Below are positions 16,332 through 24,120 of a stretch of 64,000 nucleotides of DNA, piece after piece; positions within the stretch are counted from its first letter, which is position 1, and each line of letters begins with the position of its first letter. This stretch comes from JAPPLB01 sp965208945 (lineage in GTDB: Bacteria > Acidobacteriota > Terriglobia > Bryobacterales > UBA6623): assembly GCA_965208945.1 (NCBI GenBank), contig OZ242366.1, positions 1,798,001 to 1,862,000 of the forward strand. The letters run 5' to 3'. Under the pieces are notes generated by a model. The model ran no database searches and was not told the DNA's origin. It saw only the letters and a list, made by a program, of their open reading frames with translations. Position numbers and translations under genes: made by a program.

Positions 16332-18089
16332 CTAGTCCAAGATCAACTCTATCAATTTTTGCGAGGGGTCCAATCCGGACACCCGAAAGCTACGCACTTG
16401 CCCCGCCTTGAGCGGCTCGCTCCCCGCCCCGCCGGCGTCTTTGCCGCCGCTCTTCCAGGCGGCCTGCAGCATCGCCCCGAGCGAGGAGACGCTGGCGCCG
16501 GCGCTGGCGCTTGCCGGGGCTGCCGATGCAAGCGACTCTTCGATCGGACAGATAGCCCGGACACCCTCGCCCAACTCGACGAGCGCTTGGGTCTGCTTCA
16601 CACGAAGTACACGACCGGTCACGGTGTCGCCTACTTCGCAGGACATCAGGAAGACATCCTGTGAATCGGGCTCGAGCTGTTTCATGCCCAGCTTCAAGCG
16701 CCTCTTCTCGCAGTCCAGCTCAAGCACCACGACCTTCACCTTCTGATCGGCCTTCAGCATTTCGCGGGGATGATCGAGGCGCTTCCCGGTGGTGATATCG
16801 GAGACATGCAGCAGGCCCTCGATACCGTCAGACACTTCGATGAAGGCGCCGAACTTCGCGAGGTTACGCACCACGCCTTCAACAATCGCGCCTGGTTCGA
16901 GTTCCTTCGCGGCGCGCTCCCAAGGATCGCCCAAAGCCTGCTTCAAGCCGAGTCCGATACGCCGCTCAGCAGGCTTGAAATCGAGCACGACGACCTCCAC
17001 GGCTTCACCGATGTTCAGCAGATCACTTGGATGCCGGGCCTTACGCGCCCAGGACATTTCCGAAATGTGGATCAGCCCTTCGACACCCGACTCGATCTCG
17101 ACGAAAGCACCAAAATCCTTGAGGCGCGTTATCGTGCCCTTCACGCGATCGCCGACGTGGAGCTTCTCGGCGAGCAGTGTCCATGGGTCGGGATTCATTT
17201 GCTTCAGCCCGACCGAGATCCGCTCGCCGCCCTTCTCAATCTTCAGGACCTTGACCTCGAGTTCCCGGCCTTCCGACAGAACAGCGGCCGGATCTTTCAC
17301 ACGCGAGTACGAAATATCCGAGACGTGCAGCAGGCCGTCGACGCCTCCAAGGTCCACGAACGCGCCAAAGCCTCGCACACTTCGGATGACGCCCTTCACG
17401 ACCATACCGGGCTGGAGGCCGGCTATGGTGTTGCGCCGCGCCTCTTCGCGCTCTTCTTCAAGGATCACGCGGCGGTCGACAATGATGTTCTCGTCGTCGA
17501 CGTCAAGCTGGATAATGCGGCAACGGACTTCCTGACCGACCAGCTTCTTGAGGTCCTCCGAATCCCGGACACCGGTTCGCGAAGCCGGCATGAAGGCGCG
17601 CGCACCCACGTCCACGGCCAAGCCGCCCTTGACGACTTCCTTGACGGCTCCGGTGATGGCGGTACCGTTCCGGAAAGCCATCTCGAACTGAGACCAGTCT
17701 CTCGGGCGCTCGGCGATGACGCGAGAAAGAGTCAGGCAGCCGTCCGCAGAGCGCCCTGTGATGGAGACCAGCACAGAATCTCCCACTGAGAGATCCAGGT
17801 TGCCGTCCGGCGCGGATGGGTTCTTCGCAGATTCGAGAGGCAAAAACGCTTCGGACTTCTGGCCGATGTCGACAAAAAGACCGTCGCTGCGCACGTTCAC
17901 CACCATTCCCTGGAGCAGCCCATCAGAGAACGCATCGGCGGGAGCCTGATTTCCTGGGTGTTCCCATTCGTCGAGCAGTTCGCTCAAGTCGACGTCCTGG
18001 CTTTCAAAGGCTCTTTCCTCTTCAGCGGAGATGGGCGCGGGCTGGCCGGGCACCAAGCCCGCGGATGCCTTCGGTTCCGCTTGCTTCAT
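16332..18089 (-). CDS. rpsA: 30S ribosomal protein S1-like protein with six S1 domains
   Basis: A 585-residue protein with tandem S1 (OB-fold) RNA-binding domains: about 59-126, 144-211, 228-299, 314-386, 401-473 and a sixth from about 484 to the end. Domains three to five have the classic G-F-G-A-F-V-D-L, G-L-L-H-V-S-D-I and R-I-S-V-G-L-K-Q patterns. The sixth is split by an Ala/Ser/Gly-rich insert of about 50 residues after I-C-P-I-E-E-S-L-A. ATG 18089 is chosen because AAGGGAAA precedes it; GTG 18122 is a possible longer start. S1 helps mRNA binding to the 30S subunit. A different multi-S1 regulator cannot be excluded. Confidence 0.82.
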   Translation of the reverse strand: MKQAEPKASAGLVPGQPAPISAEEERAFESQDVDLSELLDEWEHPGNQAPADAFSDGLLQGMVVNVRSDGLFVDIGQKSEAFLPLESAKNPSAPDGNLDLSVGDSVLVSITGRSADGCLTLSRVIAERPRDWSQFEMAFRNGTAITGAVKEVVKGGLAVDVGARAFMPASRTGVRDSEDLKKLVGQEVRCRIIQLDVDDENIIVDRRVILEEEREEARRNTIAGLQPGMVVKGVIRSVRGFGAFVDLGGVDGLLHVSDISYSRVKDPAAVLSEGRELEVKVLKIEKGGERISVGLKQMNPDPWTLLAEKLHVGDRVKGTITRLKDFGAFVEIESGVEGLIHISEMSWARKARHPSDLLNIGEAVEVVVLDFKPAERRIGLGLKQALGDPWERAAKELEPGAIVEGVVRNLAKFGAFIEVSDGIEGLLHVSDITTGKRLDHPREMLKADQKVKVVVLELDCEKRRLKLGMKQLEPDSQDVFLMSCEVGDTVTGRVLRVKQTQALVELGEGVRAICPIEESLASAAPASASAGASVSSLGAMLQAAWKSGGKDAGGAGSEPLKAGQVRSFRVSGLDPSQKLIELILD

Positions 18090-18360
18090 TGCTTTCCCTT
18101 GCGCCAATCCACATTGTGACACAGGGGTACAACGGCAGCGTTCGCCAGCGCGGAACGAGCCTGGAGAGCCACGGGAACAGCGGCGAACGGCGGACGTTGT
18201 GCGGACACCGGCTCAGGGGCAATATGCCGCCCATACCGCACCATAGCCGCCCCATGCCGCGCCACAACGCGCAGGAAAGCGGCGACCGGGCGGCGTGCGC
18301 GGCGGTCCGGGCGGGGTTTTCTGATTGTGTGTCCCTTGCGCACCCACGGCGAACCGAACG
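18090..18360. other. Region upstream of the S1 gene with a ~10-bp-period array
   Basis: No gene is supported. At 18219-18263 there is a C-rich array with a period near 10 bp (units like TGCCGCCCAT, ACCGCACCAT, AGCCGCCCCAT). Read on the other strand it resembles the GGGCAATA array at 13145-13315. The minus-strand promoter of the S1 gene should lie here. The remaining sequence is G/C-rich and low in information. Confidence 0.5.
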
Positions 18361-18495
18361 GGTGTAAAGTCCGTGTTTCGTGTCCCGCGATTCGTGAATA
18401 ACCGTATGGCCGTGTTGCCGGCGCGGGCGACGCGCGCCTCGTCCTGACGGCCCTCTCGCACTTCACGTCGCCACGTGGTGAAAAATGCAGGTCAG
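18361..18495 (+). repeat. Family A interspersed repeat, copy A8 (right half)
   Basis: The left end is missing. The CCGTGTTTCGTGTCCCGCGA block and the right half (CGTCCTGACGGCCCTCTCGC, then CGCCACGTGGTGAAAAATGC and AGGTCAG) are clear. The terminal TCA (18492-18494) is the TGA stop of the mazF-like gene on the minus strand. Confidence 0.85.
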
Positions 18496-18824
18496 GCAGC
18501 GAACATTTCCTGCAAGGCTTGCAGCACCTTGGTCACGGTTGCCGATGAAAGCCGGCCAAGCCGCCTGGTCAGCCGTGCCGTATCAACCGCTCGAATCTGG
18601 TCTACAGCGACGAAGCCGGCACGTCTCTGAAAGCGGCACGGCACACGCCACGGATAGGCCCGTCCGCCGGTGGTCATGGGGGCTACGATCGTCGTGCGCA
18701 GGTATTGATTCAGCTCGTTGGGCGAGAGAACGAGACACGGGCGTGTCTTGCGAATCTCACTGCCGGTCGTTGGATCGAGACTCACGAGGTGCACGTCACC
18801 GCGGCGGCAGACTACCACTCCCAT
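18492..18824 (-). CDS. mazF: MazF/PemK-type toxin (endoribonuclease)
   Basis: A 110-residue type II toxin of the MazF family, which cleaves mRNA at short sequence motifs. Family features: R-R-G-D-V-H-L-V-S-L-D-P-T-T-G-S-E-I-R-K-T-R-P-C-L-V-L-S near the start (binding pocket and catalytic Arg) and F-V-A-V-D-Q-I-R-A-V-D-T-A-R-L near the end. The start overlaps the antitoxin gene by 13 bp, typical of translational coupling. The stop is encoded by repeat A8. Confidence 0.9.
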   Translation of the reverse strand: MGVVVCRRGDVHLVSLDPTTGSEIRKTRPCLVLSPNELNQYLRTTIVAPMTTGGRAYPWRVPCRFQRRAGFVAVDQIRAVDTARLTRRLGRLSSATVTKVLQALQEMFAA

Positions 18825-19063
18825 TCCTTACTGTCGAAGTCAGTCGATTGCGGCGGATCAAGGAGTTGATCGTAGCCCCGAGCGTGCATATCCCTAGCGG
18901 CATCAACCCACCCTGCGCGGGGCTGGCGCGCCGCTGTGAGGACCAGTCTCCCGGGCTCGGCCCTGAGTTCGACTTCCGCCGGCAACTCTGCTTGCTCCAA
19001 GATGGCTTTGGGGATCCGAATCCCCTGAGAATTGCCGATTCGAACAATACGGGTTATCGTCAT
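18812..19063 (-). CDS. mazE: AbrB/MazE-type antitoxin
   Basis: An 83-residue protein whose first 45 residues are an AbrB/MazE swapped-hairpin DNA-binding domain (V-R-I-G-N-S-Q-G-I-R-I-P-K-A-I-L-E-Q-A-E-L). The C-terminal tail (about 46-83, rich in Asp, Trp and Gly) fits the flexible toxin-binding region. It is upstream of and overlaps mazF, so the two form a toxin-antitoxin operon, probably autorepressed by binding the palindromic region upstream of 19063. Confidence 0.88.
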   Translation of the reverse strand: MTITRIVRIGNSQGIRIPKAILEQAELPAEVELRAEPGRLVLTAARQPRAGWVDAARDMHARGYDQLLDPPQSTDFDSKEWEW

Positions 19064-19151
19064 GTAAATACAGTGTAATTACATACGGCACATTCCGCAA
19101 TGCACGCTTCACAGAACGGAATCACGCAAGACCTCACGACTCAATGCTGTT

Positions 19152-19358
19152 TAGCCTGCCTTTCCCACCACCGGACGGCCGAAGCACGCCATACGGCCGC
19201 CAGGACTTCGTTGCGCTTGCTTGCCGTGCTCGACGTACGGTTCAAGTACGCCTGCGCGCGCCAAGCGGCTCGCGCCTTTTTCCTCCGCCCGGCTTGCGCC
19301 TAGTCCTGACAGCCCTCTCACGCACTTCGCCTCGCCACGTGGTGAGAAATTCAGGCTA
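19152..19358 (+). repeat. Family A interspersed repeat, copy A9
   Basis: Full copy from TAGCCTGCCTTTCCCACCAC to GTGGTGAGAAATTCAGGCTA. Core contains the GCTTGCTTGCCGTGCTCGAC module with CGTACGG-TTCAAGTACG and the TTTTTCCTCCGCCCGGCTTG module. It fills most of the gap 19064-19401 between mazE (minus) and the 3' end of the Crp-like gene (minus). Confidence 0.92.
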
Positions 19359-19401
19359 GGACGGCCCCAAGGGATACATCTATGAGAGGCCGTCACCGCG
19401 G

Positions 19402-20076
19402 TCAGTTGTTCAACAGCACCTGCCGCAAGTGGTGCGGGTCGAATTCCATCCCGGAACGGTCGTATGTCAACAGACCGTTGCGCCGCAACTGACTCATGTG
19501 CTGGGTAATGATCTCCCGCGAGGTGCCCACGTGCCTTGCGAGAAGCTCGTGCGTCACCGGCTTGAGACGAATCTTGCTCCCATTGAGCGGCTCGCCGAAC
19601 GAATCCGCAAGGCGCAGGACCACCTTGACCAAACGCTGTGGAATCTGATCCGTCGCAAGGCTCTCGACGCGGTCCTCGGCATCGCGCAGCTTGCGGGCCA
19701 TCATTCCCAGCAAGGAGGGCCCGAGCGCCGGCAAGCGCTGCGTGATTTCGTACAGATCCGATGCGCTCCACTCCATGATCGAAGAGTCATCCTGCGCGAC
19801 AGCCATCTCGCCCCGACAGGACTGAACGAGCAGGCAGGATTCACCGAAGAAGGTGTCGCGGCCGCAGAAGTCGAGCACCGTCTCTCGGCCGGAGTGAGAG
19901 ATGCGGCTGACTTTCACCATCCCGTCGACAACAAGGTACAGGCTGCGCGCCAGGTCTCCGGGAGTGTAGATGGTTTCTTCTTTCAAGAAATCCTGCGGTT
20001 TACGGTGAGGCAGGATATCGAGCGGGTCTTCCCAGTCGGGCCAGACAGCGATGGATTGAACGGCCCCCAGCGGCAT
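19402..20076 (-). CDS. Crp/Fnr family transcriptional regulator
   Basis: A 224-residue regulator with an N-terminal cyclic-nucleotide-binding-like beta barrel (about 25-130; G-D-L-A-R-S-L-Y-L-V-V-D-G-M-V-K-V, then F-G-E-S-C-L-L) and a C-terminal winged helix (about 155-220). The recognition helix is in L-A-R-H-V-G-T-S-R-E-I-I-T-Q-H-M-S-Q-L. The R-x-A residues of cAMP binders are not present in the F-G-E-S-C-L-L loop, and there is no Fnr-type cysteine cluster, so the effector is unknown. ATG 20076 has GGAGG 9 bases upstream; a TTG at 20118 is less likely. Confidence 0.88.
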   Translation of the reverse strand: MPLGAVQSIAVWPDWEDPLDILPHRKPQDFLKEETIYTPGDLARSLYLVVDGMVKVSRISHSGRETVLDFCGRDTFFGESCLLVQSCRGEMAVAQDDSSIMEWSASDLYEITQRLPALGPSLLGMMARKLRDAEDRVESLATDQIPQRLVKVVLRLADSFGEPLNGSKIRLKPVTHELLARHVGTSREIITQHMSQLRRNGLLTYDRSGMEFDPHHLRQVLLNN

Positions 20077-20278
20077 AGAGAGTAACCTCCGTTTCGAGTG
20101 CTCTTCCGTATTCGGCAATGGTTGAGCAAGTAACCGGCTCCCAACAACAGGATGCGTCCCCGTAGGGTTGCTCCAACTCAGTTAGACAGATTTCCGTTGA
20201 AGTTGGTTACGTTGGAATGTGTGGTTTGGGTTCGCGGAATGGGAAGTCAACTTCCCAGAGTCGCCGCTCGCGGAGAAG

Positions 20279-20527
20279 CTAGCGGCTCCAGTGTTTTTCG
20301 AGGGTCGTCATGAGCCTGTCGTGGACATCGTTCGGAAGTGGGTGGCATTCGACGTTCTGGAAGATTTCGACCGTCATCTTCGTTTCGTCGAACTCCACCC
20401 AGCAGTCCGGGCAGTTGGTCAGATGGGCTTCGAGCTGGGCGCGCAAGTCCGGCGCCATCGCCCCATCGACATAGTCCGACACGTGCTCAAGGAAATCCTT
20501 ACACGTGATTTTCTTCTTGCCGATCAT
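20279..20527 (-). CDS. Anti-sigma factor, zinc-finger (zf-HC2) type
   Basis: An 82-residue soluble protein with the ZAS signature H-x3-C-x2-C (His35, Cys39, Cys42) and an upstream Cys9. It is expected to bind and inhibit the ECF sigma factor encoded just upstream. It starts 29 bp inside the 3' end of the sigma gene, which implies translational coupling. There is no membrane segment, so it probably acts in the cytoplasm and may sense redox or zinc through the His/Cys cluster. Confidence 0.87.
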   Translation of the reverse strand: MIGKKKITCKDFLEHVSDYVDGAMAPDLRAQLEAHLTNCPDCWVEFDETKMTVEIFQNVECHPLPNDVHDRLMTTLEKHWSR

Positions 20528-21125
20528 CTTTCTTCAGGAACCTTCGCAACTTCTGCCTGAGCTGCAACCGGGCCCGCAGAAGGCGGGATTTCACGGCCGG
20601 GAGCGAGATGTTTAACATCTCCGCCGTTTCCTCAGTCGACAGACCCTCCACATCGCGCAATACGAACACCGGGCGATAGATTTCCGACAGGCTGTCAATC
20701 GCCTGCGTCAAGCTTTCCCGCAACTCCGTACGGCTCAGGCTCTCCTCGGGGCTTTCGGTTTCCGCCGGCAGCTCCCGTTGGATGGCGCCGTCGCTGGTTT
20801 CCAACTCCTGGTCGAGCGAGACCGTCACACGGTTCTTTCCGCGCCTCATCCGCATCAGCGCTTCGTTGACCGCGACCCGCACGATCCAGGTGTAGAACTT
20901 CGCATTGCCCTCAAACTGCCCGAGGCGGGAGTAGGCCTTCAGGAACGTGTCTTGCAACACGTCTTCGGCGTCCTGATCGTTCTTGGTGATGTGGCGCGCC
21001 ACACGGAAGACGCGTTGCGCGTAGCGGTTCACCAACTGCGTGAACGCACCCTTGTCTCCCTGCTTGGCCTCGGTTGCCAAGGCGATGTCGTCGAACGCAA
21101 GGGGCTGGCTGGAGGTATTCGTCAT
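20499..21125 (-). CDS. ECF-type RNA polymerase sigma factor
   Basis: A 208-residue sigma-70 family factor with region 2 (about 30-98; D-A-E-D-V-L-Q-D-T-F-L-K-A-Y) and region 4 (about 135-190; Y-R-P-V-F-V-L-R-D-V-E-G-L-S and A-V-K-S-R-L-L-R-A-R). The acidic linker between them is long. ATG 21125 is chosen; a TTG at 21143 is possible. Together with the overlapping zf-HC2 gene it forms an ECF sigma/anti-sigma unit resembling RpoE-type stress sigma factors. The divergent deoxyhypusine-synthase-like gene is a possible target. Confidence 0.9.
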   Translation of the reverse strand: MTNTSSQPLAFDDIALATEAKQGDKGAFTQLVNRYAQRVFRVARHITKNDQDAEDVLQDTFLKAYSRLGQFEGNAKFYTWIVRVAVNEALMRMRRGKNRVTVSLDQELETSDGAIQRELPAETESPEESLSRTELRESLTQAIDSLSEIYRPVFVLRDVEGLSTEETAEMLNISLPAVKSRLLRARLQLRQKLRRFLKKDDRQEENHV

Positions 21126-21214
21126 GGGTATCCCGGACAGCAAACCGTCCCCGGCGTTCTCTCATTGTCCGGGGCCATTTCTTCTCGCGCAAGCCAAACA
21201 AGCAGTCTGTTATC

Positions 21215-22297
21215 ATGACCACCTTTTTGCGGACAGCGACAAGGATGAGACATTCCAAGGAAGAGCTTCTGTCCGAACCGACGCGCCCTTTCCCGATCGA
21301 CGGCTCCACGTCCGCGTCGGCCGTCCTCGAAAAGATGCGCTACATCGGCTTCCAGGGCCGTCAACTGGGCCGTGCGTTCGACGTATGGAAGCAGATGCTG
21401 GCCGACCCCGAATGCACCATTCTGATGGGCATGTCGGGAGCGATGGTGCCCGCCGGCATGCGCGAGGCGGTCAAGTTCATGATCGAGAATCGCCTGATTG
21501 ACGTTCTCGCCTCGACCGGTGCCAATTTCTTCCACGATATCCACGAGAGCAAGGGGTTTCATCATTACCTGGGCGATCCGGAGATGGACGACGAGAACCT
21601 CGGCGACCACATGGTCGACCGGATGTACGACATCCTGGCGGACGAGGTCCGTTTCCGGGAGCACGATCTCTGGATCGGCAGCTTCGCGGCCCGACTGGAT
21701 CAGGCTCGCCCCTACACCACGCGCGAGTTTCTCTACCTGCTGGGCCGGGAAGTGGGCAAGGACTGCCGGCAAAACGGCATCGTCACCACCGCGGCCAAGA
21801 CAGGCCTGCCGCTTTTCTGCCCGGCGATCGGTGACAGCTCGATCGGCATCGGCGTCGCCGAGAGCCGGCACCGGGGCGAGAACCGCCTGATGTTCGACGT
21901 TATGGGGGATGTCCTCGAGATCACCAACGTCGTCGCCGACTCGAAAGCGACCGGGGTCATCTATTTCGGCGGCGGCACGCCGAAGAACTACATCCAACAG
22001 ACGGAAGTCGTGGCCATCTTGATGAACCGGAGAAAGTCGGGCCACCGCTATGGGATTCAGGTCGTTACCGATGCTCCACACTGGGGCGGTCTGTCCGGCT
22101 GCACCTTCGAGGAATCGCAGAGTTGGGGCAAGCTGGCAAAAGGCGCCCAGATGGTGAACTGCCACTGCGACGCGACGATCGGGATGCCGCTACTGGTCAG
22201 CGCGCTCTCGGAACAGAAAGAGTTGATCGCGAACCGCAAGCCCCCCACTTACGACATGGGGCCCGTGCTCAGGATGCATCCGGGCAACGCAGCCTAG
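21215..22297 (+). CDS. Deoxyhypusine synthase family protein (probable polyamine enzyme)
   Basis: A 360-residue member of the deoxyhypusine synthase family. The catalytic lysine region is S-W-G-K-L (Lys306 from this start), equivalent to the S-W-G-K-I lysine that forms the imine with the aminobutyl group. NAD-binding glycine patterns occur at A-S-T-G-A-N-F and Y-F-G-G-G-T-P-K-N. Bacteria lack eIF5A, and bacterial members are reported or thought to act on small amines (for example homospermidine formation), so protein modification is not expected. ATG 21215 or 21245 are both possible; neither has a clear ribosome binding site. It is divergent from the ECF sigma gene. Confidence 0.82.
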   Translation: MTTFLRTATRMRHSKEELLSEPTRPFPIDGSTSASAVLEKMRYIGFQGRQLGRAFDVWKQMLADPECTILMGMSGAMVPAGMREAVKFMIENRLIDVLASTGANFFHDIHESKGFHHYLGDPEMDDENLGDHMVDRMYDILADEVRFREHDLWIGSFAARLDQARPYTTREFLYLLGREVGKDCRQNGIVTTAAKTGLPLFCPAIGDSSIGIGVAESRHRGENRLMFDVMGDVLEITNVVADSKATGVIYFGGGTPKNYIQQTEVVAILMNRRKSGHRYGIQVVTDAPHWGGLSGCTFEESQSWGKLAKGAQMVNCHCDATIGMPLLVSALSEQKELIANRKPPTYDMGPVLRMHPGNAA

Positions 22298-22381
22298 GAT
22301 CGGAGACATCTCCGCAGAGCAAGCTCTCCGTCGCCGCGGCGATGCCTTGTCGGGGCGTGGCCGGTGGGCGAGAATGAACTC

Positions 22382-23863
22382 ATGGCGATTCCCCCGCAGC
22401 GATCGACGTTCTTCTTTCTGTTTTCCTGCCTGATCTTTCCTCCGCTGGGTTTCGTTCTGTTGTGGCTACGGTCGAAGGAAGGAGTGTTGCGCAAGCTGAC
22501 TTTCTCGGCGGGTTTAGCGGCGCTTTTCGCGGCGCAACTGTTCCTGTTCTACGGCCTGCGCATCGAGTTGGCCGGCAACGGCCTTGCGCCGATCTTCACC
22601 TTCCATGATCCCGATTCGCACTTCGACGCCATCGAAGCGGCGCGCTCGGGCGGGGATGAAGGGACGGTGCAGGCGGCGAGCCGGCCGCCGGCCGGGCCGG
22701 ACAACGCCTCGTGGACCGACTACCGAGGACCGAACCGCGACGGAGAGTACACCGCAAGCGCGATTCGGACGGACTGGCCTTCCGACGGGTTGCCCGAGAT
22801 CTGGCGGCAGAAGGTGGGCGGCGGATATGCGTCCGTCGTTGTCGCCGAAGGGAAGGTTTTCACCATCGAGCAGCGCCGCGATGAAGAGGTCGCGACGGCC
22901 TACGACTTCAACACGGGCGAGGAGTTGTGGAAAAACGGCTGGAAAGCTCATTTCCGGGAATCGATGGGCGGACCCGGACCGCGGGCGACCCCGACCTGGC
23001 ACGACGGCAAAGTCTACGCTCTGGGAGGCACAGGAGAACTGCGCGCCCTGCAAGCGGCAACGGGCGAAGTGATCTGGCGCAAGAACATCCTTTCGGATAA
23101 CGGAGCGAAGAACCTGACCTGGGCGATGTCGGGCGCTCCACTCGTATTGGATGACAAGCTGATCGTGCTGCCGGGCGGGACCCGGGGCAAGTCGATTGTC
23201 GCCTACGACAAGGAAACCGGAGACCCGATCTGGGCTTCGCTGAACGACAAGCAGGCCTACACGTCGCCGATGCTGGCGACACTGGCCGGCCGCCTACAGA
23301 TCGTTCTGGTCAGCGCGGCGCGCCTGTTGGCGGTCGACCCGGAGGACGGCTCGCTGCTATGGGACTACCCCTGGAGGACATCCTACGACGCGAACTGTTC
23401 GCAGCCCTTGATCGTCGACGACGAACACGTATTCGTCTCGTCGGGATATGGCACGGGCGCGGCACTCGTGAAGATCGTTGCCGCCGGCCACGGCCTGCGC
23501 GCCCAGCAGGTCTGGAAGAACAACACCATGAAAAACAAGTTCAACAGCTCGGTTCTTCACGAAGGCATCGTCTACGGGCTGGACGAAGCCATTCTCGCGG
23601 CGGTGGATGTTCGCAGCGGCGAGCGCAAATGGAAAGGCGGCCGGTACGGTTATGGACAGGTGTTGCTGGCCGGCGGCCACTTGATCGTGCTCACCGAGGC
23701 CGGAGACGTCGTGCTTGTGAAGGCGACCCCCGAAAGCCATCAGGAAGTAGCGCGGTTTTCCGCCATCAAGGGCAAGACCTGGAATACGCATGCGATCGCG
23801 GGGGGACGGCTGATCGTGCGCAACCAAACCGAGATGGCCTGCTACGACTTGTCGAGAACCTGA
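22382..23863 (+). CDS. PQQ-like beta-propeller repeat membrane protein
   Basis: A 493-residue protein with two N-terminal hydrophobic segments (about 8-28 and 40-58) followed by an extracytoplasmic propeller of PQQ/WD40-like blades. Repeated motifs include A-Y-D-F-N-T-G-E-E-L-W-K, A-L-Q-A-A-T-G-E-V-I-W-R, A-Y-D-K-E-T-G-D-P-I-W-A and A-V-D-P-E-D-G-S-L-L-W-D. The opening W-T-D-Y-R-G-P-N-R-D-G is typical of the planctomycete/acidobacterial group of such proteins. PQQ-enzyme ligands are not clear, so a scaffold or assembly role is as likely as catalysis. ATG 22382 is preferred over GTG 22364. Confidence 0.8.
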   Translation: MAIPPQRSTFFFLFSCLIFPPLGFVLLWLRSKEGVLRKLTFSAGLAALFAAQLFLFYGLRIELAGNGLAPIFTFHDPDSHFDAIEAARSGGDEGTVQAASRPPAGPDNASWTDYRGPNRDGEYTASAIRTDWPSDGLPEIWRQKVGGGYASVVVAEGKVFTIEQRRDEEVATAYDFNTGEELWKNGWKAHFRESMGGPGPRATPTWHDGKVYALGGTGELRALQAATGEVIWRKNILSDNGAKNLTWAMSGAPLVLDDKLIVLPGGTRGKSIVAYDKETGDPIWASLNDKQAYTSPMLATLAGRLQIVLVSAARLLAVDPEDGSLLWDYPWRTSYDANCSQPLIVDDEHVFVSSGYGTGAALVKIVAAGHGLRAQQVWKNNTMKNKFNSSVLHEGIVYGLDEAILAAVDVRSGERKWKGGRYGYGQVLLAGGHLIVLTEAGDVVLVKATPESHQEVARFSAIKGKTWNTHAIAGGRLIVRNQTEMACYDLSRT

Positions 23864-23934
23864 CCCAGGCCCGGCCGCCACGTTTCACTCCACGGTGAGG
23901 CGGTACACTTGAGACTTCATCCCTGTTGGGAAGG

Positions 23935-24118
23935 CTAGCCTCCATTTCTCACCACATGACAGCCGAAGCACGCGATACGACCGCCATGACTTCGTTGCGC
24001 TTGCTTGCCGTGCTCGATGTACCTTCAAGTACACCTGCGCGCGCCAAGCGGCGCGCGCCTCGTCCTGACGGCTCTCTCACGCACTTCGCATCGCCGCGTG
24101 GTGAGCAATGCAGGCTTA
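23935..24118 (+). repeat. Family A interspersed repeat, copy A10
   Basis: Complete copy from CTAGCCTCCATTTCTCACCA to GTGGTGAGCAATGCAGGCTTA. Core has the CTTGCTTGCC module and the perfect GCGCGCGCC-AAGC-GGCGCGCGC hairpin (about 24037-24058). It ends 2 bases before the TTG start of the dehydrogenase gene. Confidence 0.92.
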
Positions 24119-24120
24119 GC

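Noticed and set aside
23926..24120. N-terminal extension of the dehydrogenase through repeat A10
   Set aside because: The translation is only the repeat; a lipoprotein signal begins at TTG 24121 right after it.
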